5,465 nucleotides of DNA from Actinomycetales bacterium (GTDB lineage: Bacteria; Actinomycetota; Actinomycetes; Actinomycetales; Beutenbergiaceae): positions 1-5,465 of the forward strand of contig JAENWO010000186.1 of NCBI GenBank assembly GCA_016649925.1. Direction: 5' to 3'. Each line of letters starts with the position of its first letter. The stretch's first letter is position 1. This document shows, piece after piece, positions 1 to 5,465 of this stretch. Under the pieces are notes generated by a model. The model was not told the DNA's origin, did not search any database, and saw only the letters and a list, made by a program, of their open reading frames with translations. Position numbers and translations under genes: made by a program.

Positions 1-43
1 CCAGGACCTGCGCCCGCTCCACCGGGCCGCACGCAGCGACTGA
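1..43 (+). CDS. possible 3' end of an unidentified upstream gene
   Basis: Reading from base 2, thirteen codons (QDLRPLHRAARSD) end in TGA at 41-43, and 12 of the 13 sense codons end in G or C, as expected for coding sequence in this genome. The fragment is far too short to identify. A competing reading, the frame starting at base 3, stays open until TGA at 174-176 and would overlap the TTG start of the next gene as TTGA; its product is rich in Gly, Pro and Asp, and about 83% of its codons end in G or C. Only one of the two can be real, and the sequence to the left of the window is needed to decide. Positions 44-172 otherwise show only a short tandem repeat. Confidence 0.25.
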   Translation, partial: QDLRPLHRAARSD

Positions 44-66
44 CGGCACCCGACTCGTCGACGTGG

Positions 67-102
67 GCAGGCCCGACGGCATGGGCGGACCCGACGGCGT
101 GG
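67..102. repeat. 18-bp imperfect tandem repeat (two copies)
   Basis: Copies at 67-84 and 85-102 match at 15 of 18 positions around a shared core cccgacggc. The period is a multiple of three, so in the frame open across this gap it would encode two similar six-residue units (GRPDGM, GGPDGV). It may simply be low-complexity GC-rich sequence. Confidence 0.5.
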
Positions 103-172
103 TCGCCGAGCCAGTCCCCGGTGCGCCGGCCTTCAGTGCGCCGTCGGGAGACGACTTCCGTAGGGTGCCCCC

Positions 173-1285
173 TTGAAGAACACCGCTGGATCCCGCCGTT
201 CACCCTGGAGCGACGGGCTCGGCCGGACGGCGACACGTAGCGCACAGGTCCTCTTCGTCCTGGCGCTGGGCGCATGCATCGTGTTCGCCATGATGCAGCT
301 CAAGCTCATCGTGGTCCCGGTGCTCATCGCCACGGTGATCGCCGCGGCGGTCAGCCCGGTCGTGAACTTCCTGCGCCGCAAGGGATGGCCGAAGGCACTA
401 GCGACGTGGACGGCGCTCGTGACGGGCATCGCCACCCTCGGCGTGATCATCTGGCTGGTGGGCCGAGGGATACGCAACGGATGGGACGACCTCGTCGAGT
501 CGGTCGGGCAGGGTCTCGACGAGCTGCAGGCATTCCTGGCGAGCGGCCCCCTCGGCATCACCGAGGAGCAGCTCGGCTCCGCCCGTCAGGCGGTGCAGGA
601 CCTGCTGGGCAGCGACAGCGTCCAGCGGGGTGCCGTGGCGGGGGCGACGGCGGCCGTCGAGGCCATCGCCGGAGCCTTCCTGGGAGCCGTCGTCCTCTTC
701 TTCCTCCTCAAGGACGGGCGCGGGATCTTCCAGTTCCTGATCCAGCCCCTGGACGGCGACGCTCGGGAGAGGGCCGAACGCATCGGCGACCAGTCCGTGG
801 GAGTGCTTGGTGGATACGTCCGCGGTACCGCGCTGGTCGCGCTCGTCGACGCCGTCGTCATCGGGGTCGCCCTCGTCATCCTCGGCGTTCCGCTCGCCCT
901 GCCGCTGGCCACGATCGTCTTCCTCGGGGCGTTCATCCCGCTGATCGGCGCCACGGTGGCCGGGTCGTTCGCGGCCCTCATCGCCCTCGTGGCCAACGGC
1001 CCGGTCACCGCACTCATCGTCGTCGCCGTCGTGATTGCCGTGAACCAGCTTGAGGGTGACCTCCTCGCACCCGTCGTCATCGGGAAGGCGCTCTCGCTCC
1101 ATCCGCTCGCCATCCTCCTCGCGCTGACGGCCGGGACGATCCTCGCGGGCATCATCGGTGCGCTGCTGTCCGTGCCGATCGCGGCCGTGACGTGGGCAGC
1201 CATCAAGGAGTGGCGGAGACCGACGGATGTGGCGGAGCTCGAGTCCCCACCGGCTGCCGAGCAACGCGAGCCGTCGGGCGCGTAG
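173..1285 (+). CDS. AI-2E family transporter (PF01594-type membrane protein)
   Basis: Complete 370-residue polytopic membrane protein of the AI-2E transporter family. Members were named for export of the quorum-sensing signal autoinducer-2, but others act as ion antiporters or have no known substrate, so no substrate is assigned. Visible hydrophobic segments lie at about residues 24-40, 43-63, 78-97, 160-178, 217-238, 241-275, 278-292 and 308-342. Family landmarks are FFLLKDG (176-182), the FIPLIGA segment (254-260), GDLLAPVVIGKAL (295-307) and the C-terminal LHPLAILLAL...G..GALLSVPIAAV run. A soluble stretch (about 100-155) between early and middle membrane segments is typical. The tail (345-370) is polar and rich in Glu, Pro and Ala. 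The start is TTG at 173: a TAG at 161-163 closes the frame just upstream, AGGG sits 7 bases before it, and it leaves a full N-terminus. The gene converges on the resistance gene, with 53 bases between their ends. Confidence 0.9.
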   Translation: MKNTAGSRRSPWSDGLGRTATRSAQVLFVLALGACIVFAMMQLKLIVVPVLIATVIAAAVSPVVNFLRRKGWPKALATWTALVTGIATLGVIIWLVGRGIRNGWDDLVESVGQGLDELQAFLASGPLGITEEQLGSARQAVQDLLGSDSVQRGAVAGATAAVEAIAGAFLGAVVLFFLLKDGRGIFQFLIQPLDGDARERAERIGDQSVGVLGGYVRGTALVALVDAVVIGVALVILGVPLALPLATIVFLGAFIPLIGATVAGSFAALIALVANGPVTALIVVAVVIAVNQLEGDLLAPVVIGKALSLHPLAILLALTAGTILAGIIGALLSVPIAAVTWAAIKEWRRPTDVAELESPPAAEQREPSGA

Positions 1286-1330
1286 TCCGGGCACCATGAC
1301 GTGACGCCGCCGACGAGTGACGCCGACCGC

Positions 1331-1369
1331 GACCGGGTTCAACGCGTGAGGCGTCTGAGATACCCGGTC
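1331..1369. terminator. candidate bidirectional terminator between convergent genes
   Basis: GACCGGGT (1331-1338) and ACCCGGTC (1362-1369) form a perfect 8-bp inverted repeat. Within its loop, ACGC (1342-1345) and GCGT (1351-1354) form a second 4-bp stem around gtgag. It lies 45 bases past the stop of the forward transporter gene and overlaps the stop codon (1339-1341) of the reverse resistance gene. A stem at the junction of two convergent genes fits a shared terminator. Neither side has a clear T-run, as is common in high-GC actinobacteria, so function is inferred from position and symmetry only. Confidence 0.45.
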
Positions 1370-3299
1370 CGGTCCGTCGGGTCGTTGTCGGTCCTCGGAC
1401 GCGACGGCGGCTCACCCCGGACCGGTCGGAAGTGGTCGAGAGCCGTCGACAGATACCCCTCGCCCCGCGTCAGCCGGGGGATCGGGTGCTGCATCCGGTG
1501 CACCGCACCGGCGGGGACGTCCCCGGCCAGCAGGACCCGGTGCCCACGCTGGGCGGACTCGAGCGGCGTCGCCTGCAGCTTCCCCAACGCGGCCAGGACC
1601 GCGCCCTGGCTGTCGTCCGGGACCTCCAGGTGGAACCGGTGGATGGGCTCGCACACGACTGTCCCGGCGTCCCGCAGCGCCGCCACCAGGACCAGGGGCG
1701 TGAGGCTGCGGAAGTCGCCGGCCGTGCTGGACATGCTCTTGTCGAAGGTGCCGTGGGCGTGGCTCCGCCGCGCCCAGTACCCAGCGTGCGTCAGCACCAG
1801 GGTGCAGTCGCGGATCTCCCACCCGCGCAACCCCTGCATGAGGGTGGTCCTCGCGGCGTCCTCGACCGCCGTGAAGAACGCCGGCGGCATCGATCCCCGC
1901 TCGACCTCGAGGCGAAACTCGACGCCGGACCCGATCGGGGCAGTGTCGATTCGGAGGCCCACCGTGGCCAGGTAGGGGTTCGGTTCGACACCGATGAACT
2001 CCGCCGCCGCGCCGCTGCCGAGCACCCGCTCGACGCAGATGGTGGTGCTCTCCCGGAAGACGGCCCGGACGTCGTAGTCGGTGGCCAGGACGCTCTGGAT
2101 CACCTCGTTCTGGACCACTCCGTACAGGGATACCGAGATCTCCTGGCGCCCGTCGTCCTGGCGCAGGTCGATCAACGGGTCCTGCTCGGCCAGTTGCGTC
2201 AAGGCCGCGTGCAGCGCGCCCTTGCCCGCCGCTTCCGCCGGTTTGACGACCGTCTCCAGCGACGGCCGGGAGAACTGCCGGGCGGGCACGGACGTGCCGT
2301 GATCCCCGATGACGTCCCCGATGCGCGCCGTCTCCAGGCTCCGCAGCTGAGCGATCTGCCCGGCGCGGACCGTGTCGGCGGGCACCAGCCCGCCCCGGTC
2401 GAACACCCGGATCCCGGTCACCTTGACGTCTCCCCCGCCCAGGTGGATCCGCTCGCGGATCCCGACGGTGCCGGCGCGGAGGTGGACGTAGACGACCTTC
2501 TCCCCGGACGGTCCACGGTCGACCTTGAAGACGACGCCCGACGCCGATGCGCCGGGATCCGGAGTCCGGGCCGGCAGCAACGTCGTGATCTCCTCGATGA
2601 GCTCGGGCACACCCGACCCGGCGAGTACCGGGTGCACGACGGCGTCCCGGGACTGGCCTGCGAGTCGCGTCCGCAGCTCGGTGGCGGTGACCGGCGCGGA
2701 CCCCCCGGCCCACGCGGCCAGCACCGCCTCGTCGTGTTCGGCCAGGACCTCGGTCAGGCGCGCCGTGAACGCCGCGTCATCGGTGCGGTACGGGGTGACG
2801 CGCGTGGAGCGTGTCCCGGTTGCTGTCACCGTCTGCATGCCGATGACGTCGGGGCTGAGCCGGTGCGCGATCTCCTCGAGGACCCGCTCGGGAACCGCGC
2901 TGGCCCGGTCGACCTTGTTGACGAAGATGAGCGTCGGCAGGTGCGGGCGTTGCAACGCGCGCATCAGGACGAGCGTCTGCGCCTGGACGCCCTCGACGGC
3001 GGAGACGACCAGCACGACGCCGTCGAGCAGCGACAGCACCCGCTCGACCTCGGCGATGAAGTCCGAGTGGCCGGGCGTGTCGATCAGGTTGATCCTGACG
3101 TCGTCGACGACGAAGGAGACGACGGCGGACCGGATCGTGATGCCACGTTGCCGCTCCAGCGCCATGGGGTCCCTCTGGGTGTTCCCGGCGTCGACGCTGC
3201 GGGTGCGTCGAGGACACCCGCCTCGTACAGGAGCCGCTCGGTCAGGCTCGTCTTGCCGGCGTCAACATGGGCGACGATCCCCAAGTTCAGGGTGCGCAA
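1339..3299 (-). pseudogene. OtrA/TetM-type tetracycline resistance ribosomal protection protein, one-base frameshift near codon 34
   Basis: This is an EF-G-like GTPase that would displace tetracycline from the ribosome. With the frameshift repaired the protein is about 653 residues, the normal length for the family (TetM 639, OtrA 663). The first segment starts at TTG 3299, in the position expected from OtrA, and carries the G1 P-loop AHVDAGKT (10-17). After an apparent one-base deletion near 3196-3204, the reading continues in another frame as VDAGNTQRDPMALERQRGIT. G2 RGITI, G3 DTPGH (about 74-78) and G4 NKVD (about 128-131) follow. The C-terminal half has the family's SSTAGDFRSLTPLVL region and a terminal GEGYL...PVRG...RPR motif. 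It is a ribosomal protection protein rather than housekeeping EF-G: it is shorter, stands alone, and matches OtrA features such as LETVVKPAEAAGKGALHAAL. The 608-codon body has no internal stop, so the shift is either very recent or a sequence error. As written, no single frame makes a P-loop-containing protein. OtrA similarity is judged from memory of the family, so no symbol is assigned. Confidence 0.88.
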
Positions 3300-3360
3300 A
3301 GGACTTCACGTCGAATAGGTAGGTGGTGGGTACCTGGGGGGACATGAAGGTCGTGCGCAT
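3262..3360 (-). CDS. putative leader peptide ORF upstream of the resistance gene (32 aa)
   Basis: A 32-codon ORF starts at ATG 3360 and ends at TGA 3264-3262. It begins MRTTFMSPQVPTTYLFDVKS and ends in ...GDRRPC. It has the best ribosome binding site in the window: AAGGAG (3373-3368), seven bases before the ATG. The resistance gene start (TTG, 3299) lies inside it in another frame and has only a weak GAAG upstream, so ribosomes are likely to reach that start by way of the leader. Short translated leaders ahead of ribosomal protection and WhiB7-type resistance genes are known to control attenuation; that role here is inferred. The peptide resembles no protein I recognise. A second in-frame ATG is at 3345. 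An alternative is that this is the true N-terminus of the resistance protein, separated by an indel. Confidence 0.5.
   Translation of the reverse strand: MRTTFMSPQVPTTYLFDVKSFAHPELGDRRPC
3279..3339 (-). promoter_or_regulatory. possible RNA stem pairing the leader with the resistance gene start
   Basis: In the transcript, CCCCAGGU (3339-3332) can pair with ACUUGGGG (3286-3279) over 8 bp, one of them G-U. The second arm covers codons 5-7 of the resistance gene, and its TTG start lies in the enclosed loop. Both arms are inside the leader ORF, so leader ribosomes would open the stem. This is the geometry expected of translational attenuation, but the loop is long (45 bases) and stability was not computed. 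Confidence 0.3.
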
Positions 3361-3366
3361 CTTAGT

Positions 3367-3373
3367 TCTCCTT
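3367..3373 (-). promoter_or_regulatory. strong Shine-Dalgarno sequence of the leader ORF
   Basis: The reverse strand reads AAGGAGA followed by ACTAAG and the ATG at 3360. The AAGGAG core and 7-base spacing are close to ideal. By contrast, the start of the resistance gene itself lacks any good match, which is why the leader is likely the main ribosome entry site. Confidence 0.65.
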
Positions 3374-3402
3374 GCCGGGGTCGGTCGGATGTCGATGAGA
3401 CC

Positions 3403-3440
3403 ATCCGAGCACCGCGTGCCCGACGTCGACAACCTGTTTT
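3403..3440 (-). promoter_or_regulatory. candidate WhiB7/WblC-type promoter of the resistance gene
   Basis: On the reverse strand, AAAACAGGTTGTCG (3440-3427) places an A-run four bases before a TTGTCG -35 hexamer (3432-3427). After an 18-base spacer comes TCGGAT (3408-3403), a weak -10 hexamer. WhiB7 in mycobacteria and WblC in Streptomyces activate resistance genes at promoters with an AT-rich patch just upstream of the -35, and this spacing matches the motif as I recall it. The A-run stands out in otherwise GC-rich sequence. Transcription would begin near 3396, leaving about 35 untranslated bases before the leader ATG. The match is by eye and not scored. Confidence 0.5.
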
Positions 3441-3453
3441 CGTGGCTCGGGTA

Positions 3454-3484
3454 CCGCGGGCGGCCCCGGGACGCCGTCGCGCGG
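3454..3484 (-). terminator. candidate terminator after the ABC permease gene
   Basis: CCGCG (3454-3458) pairs with CGCGG (3480-3484), and inside them CGGC (3461-3464) pairs with GCCG (3473-3476) around an 8-base loop. The structure begins 8 bases past the permease stop codon and precedes the resistance gene promoter, where a terminator would separate the two units. There is no T-run and the region is very GC-rich, so chance pairing is possible. Confidence 0.3.
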
Positions 3485-3492
3485 GGAAACCG

Positions 3493-4389
3493 TCAGGACA
3501 AGACGTCCTTGGTGGTGAAGCGGCCGTACGCCAGGGCGCCGAAGGTCAGGACATACGCCGATTGCAGCAGGGCGTTGTCGCCGAACGACGTCCAGACGAT
3601 CGGTTCGCGCAGCAGGTCGGCGAAGCCGAGCCAGTAGTGGCTGAACAGCCACGGGTGCAGCCACGAGAGCTGAGTGAGGGAGTCCAGCACCTGCGCGACG
3701 ATCGCGAGCACCGCCGTCGTCGCCATCGCCCCGACCGGCACATCGGTGAGGGTCGAGACGAACAGCCCGACGGCGGTCAGGCCCAGCATCGAGACCGTCA
3801 CGTAGGCGCCCACGAGGACGGACCGCACCACCGCATCGCCGATCCCGACCGTGTCCCCGGACAGCAGCGTGGCCGGGCCGACCGGGAAGAGCGCGGCCCC
3901 GATCGCCGACCCGGTCAGCACCACCATGGACGTCGCGGCCAGGCAGAAGGCGGCGGCGCCCACGTACTTCACGAGCAGCAGCCGGACCCGGCCCGCCGGT
4001 GCTACGAGGAGATAGCGCAGCGTGCCGAGGCCGGCCTCACCCGCGATCGTGTCGCCCGCGACCACGGCAACCGTGAGCGGCAGGAACAGCGGGGTCGTCA
4101 CGACGAGGGCGGCGACGCTGACAAACATCCCGTTCTGGGTGATCCGGTCGATGAACGGCGGGCCCTCGCCCGGTCCCGGCGGGGAGGACGAGAGCCGGAC
4201 GGCGACGGCGATGAGGACCGGGATCGCCGCGAGCGCGAGCAGCATCGCCCACGTCCGCCGACGCCGGAACAGGACGCTGAGCTCCGAACCAAGCAGCGCC
4301 CAACCCCCGGCCGGCTCGAGCTTGCGGACCCTCACGTCCGACGTCGCCCGTCCGGCGTCGTCGCCGGGAAGGTCCGCGTCACTGGGCAA
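3493..4389 (-). CDS. ABC-2 type transporter permease
   Basis: A 298-residue integral membrane subunit of an ABC exporter. A cytoplasmic N-terminus ending in RRRR (42-45) leads into hydrophobic segments at about 47-66, 89-111, 140-165, 187-212, 219-236 and 273-290, the six-helix layout of the ABC-2 family. The segment GDTIAGEAGLGTLRYLLVAP (112-131) is the characteristic cytoplasmic motif after the second helix in these permeases. The start is TTG 4389, overlapping the end of the ATP-binding gene by 11 bases; AGGG lies 7 bases before it. The overlap implies translational coupling, so the two subunits form one transporter. Substrate is unknown: such pairs export antibiotics, lipids or peptides. 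Adjacency to a tetracycline resistance gene is suggestive but the two genes appear to be separate transcription units. The gene itself looks intact, unlike its ATPase partner. Confidence 0.88.
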   Translation of the reverse strand: MPSDADLPGDDAGRATSDVRVRKLEPAGGWALLGSELSVLFRRRRTWAMLLALAAIPVLIAVAVRLSSSPPGPGEGPPFIDRITQNGMFVSVAALVVTTPLFLPLTVAVVAGDTIAGEAGLGTLRYLLVAPAGRVRLLLVKYVGAAAFCLAATSMVVLTGSAIGAALFPVGPATLLSGDTVGIGDAVVRSVLVGAYVTVSMLGLTAVGLFVSTLTDVPVGAMATTAVLAIVAQVLDSLTQLSWLHPWLFSHYWLGFADLLREPIVWTSFGDNALLQSAYVLTFGALAYGRFTTKDVLS

Positions 4390-5416
4390 GGTCGAACCCT
4401 TCGCCGGTGAGGGCGACGAAGCGCTCCTCCAGAGAGGCCTCCTCGACGCTGAACCCGCGGATGCGCACGCCCGCCGCCACCAGGGCCGAGACGATCACCT
4501 CGGGCGCGGTCGAGGACACCGGCAACGGGGCGGTGACCAGGCCACTGTCGACGGCTCCACGTCCGGGCGCGGGCTGACCCGCCGGGCCTCTCGCGGTCAC
4601 CTCCCGCGCCGCCAGACCGAGGCGCGCCAGCTCGCGGACCGCGCTCCCGACGTCGGGCGTGAGGATGCGAACGTGCGCCTCACCCGCCCGGCGCAGCACG
4701 TCGAGTCTGCCCTGCGCCACCAGCGAACCCACGTTCATGACGGCCGCGTGGGTGCAGATCTGCTCGACCTCGGCCAGGAGGTGGCTGGAGATGAACACGG
4801 TGGTGCCCTCGGCGGCGAGCGAGCGCACGAGGGAGCGCACCTCGCGGGTGCCCTGCGGGTCGAGCCCGTTCGTGGGCTCGTCCAGGACGAGGAGGTCACG
4901 GGGCGAGAGCAGGGCATTCGCGATGCCCAGGCGCTGCTTCATCCCGAGCGAGTAGGCGCGGACCTTCTTGCCGGCCGCGTGGGACAGGCCCACCCGCTCG
5001 AGCGCGACGCCCACGCGCGCGGCGCGGGTGGCCGACGGCGCGTGCCGGTCCGCGGAGTCGATGCGCTGCAGGTTCGCGGCCCCGGAAAGGAACGGGTAGA
5101 ACGCCGGCCCCTCGACAAGCGCCCCCACGCGGGGCAGCACCTCGCGCAGATGCTCGGGCATGGCGCGACCGAGGACGCGCACGCTCCCATCCGTGGCCGA
5201 GGCGAGCCCCAACCGGCGTCCGGGGAGTAGTTCGCGAGCCGCTCCTCGGCCCGGGCCTGTGCCTCGGCCGGGGCCATGCCCCGGGCGCGGTAGACCGGCG
5301 CGAGCTCGTTCGCGTCCACGTCGAGGTCCGGCACCGCGGTGTGCCGTCGGACTCGGCGTTGACGCGGCGAGCAACTCCCGCTGCGGCCGGACCGAGACGT
5401 ACTCCCCCGCACCCAT
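4379..5416 (-). CDS. ABC transporter ATP-binding protein, N-terminally truncated, in a chimeric open frame
   Basis: Coordinates follow the open frame from ATG 5416, which extends further upstream without a stop. Only residues from about 69 on (from base 5212) are ABC ATPase: LGLASATDGSVRVLG, then VGALVEGPAFYPFLSGAANL around the Q-loop region, signature YSLGMKQRLGIANALL (155-170), Walker B LLVLDEPTNGLDP (175-187) with D-loop, and the switch histidine in ISSHLL (209-214). The C-terminal domain ends SLEERFVALTGEG, as in drug/antibiotic-type exporters. The Walker A motif (GxxGxGKT), which should lie some 25 residues before LGLAS, is absent, so ATP binding would be lost. Residues 1-27 are instead VIT1-type metal transporter sequence, and 28-68 are an Arg/Gly/Pro-rich out-of-frame reading of it. 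The ATPase supplies energy for the permease encoded downstream. Either a deletion fused two genes or the assembly is wrong here. ABC identity is certain; an active product is unlikely. Confidence 0.85.
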   Translation of the reverse strand: MGAGEYVSVRPQRELLAASTPSPTAHRGAGPRRGRERARAGLPRPGHGPGRGTGPGRGAARELLPGRRLGLASATDGSVRVLGRAMPEHLREVLPRVGALVEGPAFYPFLSGAANLQRIDSADRHAPSATRAARVGVALERVGLSHAAGKKVRAYSLGMKQRLGIANALLSPRDLLVLDEPTNGLDPQGTREVRSLVRSLAAEGTTVFISSHLLAEVEQICTHAAVMNVGSLVAQGRLDVLRRAGEAHVRILTPDVGSAVRELARLGLAAREVTARGPAGQPAPGRGAVDSGLVTAPLPVSSTAPEVIVSALVAAGVRIRGFSVEEASLEERFVALTGEGFDLAQ

Positions 5417-5465
5417 CGAGAGCGCCCCGGCGAGCAGACCGGCGATACCGGTGAGCAGGATCGTC
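5226..5465 (-). pseudogene. VIT1/CCC1-family Fe2+/Mn2+ transporter, internal fragment with frameshift
   Basis: Entering from the right edge on the reverse strand, the frame reads TILLTGIAGLLAGALSMGAG then EYVSVRPQRELLAAS, the end of a membrane helix and the following conserved segment of vacuolar-iron-transporter-type proteins. Near 5332-5345 the homology moves to another frame and continues VPDLDVDANELAPVYRARGM then APAEAQARAEERLANYS, matching the cytoplasmic metal-binding helical region (ELAxxYRARGM) of the same family. The shift is consistent with one extra base. Homology stops near 5226-5232, where ABC ATPase sequence takes over at 5212, so the C-terminal membrane helices are missing. The 5' end is outside the window. 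Family recognition is from remembered motifs and is fairly strong; the family moves iron or manganese across membranes. Confidence 0.75.

Noticed and set aside
398..1342. Reverse-strand open frame opposite the AI-2E transporter gene
   Set aside because: Charged low-complexity product, antisense to a gene with strong family motifs.
3190..3210. Programmed -1 ribosomal frameshifting to join P-loop and body
   Set aside because: No X-XXY-YYZ type slippery heptamer is present at the shift, and I know of no programmed shift in this family at this point.
1339..3299. Housekeeping elongation factor G
   Set aside because: Length near 653 rather than about 700, no ribosomal-protein neighbours, and OtrA/TetM-type sequence in the G domain and C-terminus.
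1432..3318. 628-codon forward-strand open frame opposite the resistance gene
   Set aside because: It mirrors a gene with clear GTPase motifs on the other strand. Long antisense frames are common in GC-rich genes, and its product is Arg/Asp/Gly-rich with no recognisable domain.
3323..3637. Forward-strand 104-codon open frame over the resistance gene promoter region
   Set aside because: It runs into the antisense of the permease gene, has no clear ribosome binding site, and shows no family motif.
4022..5230. Forward-strand 402-codon open frame opposite the ABC genes
   Set aside because: It spans two genes with clear ABC motifs on the other strand and has no recognisable domain.

Overview
This is a high-GC window with G/C-rich third codon positions, three TTG start codons and protein families typical of Actinobacteria. 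A Micrococcales-like genome is plausible, but the genus cannot be read from the sequence. No rRNA, tRNA, insertion sequence or CRISPR array was seen.

Layout: positions 1-172 hold the possible last codons of an unidentified gene and a short GC-rich gap. A complete AI-2E-family membrane transporter gene runs forward (173-1285). It converges on a reverse-strand gene (1339-3299) for a tetracycline-resistance ribosomal protection protein of the OtrA/TetM type. A nested inverted repeat at the meeting point is a candidate shared terminator. The resistance gene carries an apparent one-base deletion near 3200, which puts its first ~33 codons, including the GTP-binding P-loop, in a different frame from the other ~608 codons.

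The upstream region of the resistance gene (3262-3440) is the most interesting part. It combines an AT-rich element plus -35 that resembles WhiB7/WblC promoters, a short leader ORF with a near-ideal Shine-Dalgarno sequence that overlaps the start of the resistance gene, and a possible 8-bp RNA pairing between the leader and the first resistance codons. Together these suggest antibiotic-inducible expression by an attenuation mechanism.

Further right, on the reverse strand, is an ABC-2 type permease gene (3493-4389), which overlaps by 11 bases the 3' end of its ATP-binding partner (from 4379). That ATPase has lost its N-terminus, including the Walker A motif. Its frame instead continues upstream into a fragment of a VIT1/CCC1-type metal-ion transporter, itself frameshifted near 5340, which runs off the window edge. 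The right end is therefore either a genuine deletion fusion or an assembly join. Two apparent frameshifts and one chimeric junction in about 2.3 kb make sequence or assembly error a serious possibility beside real gene decay.
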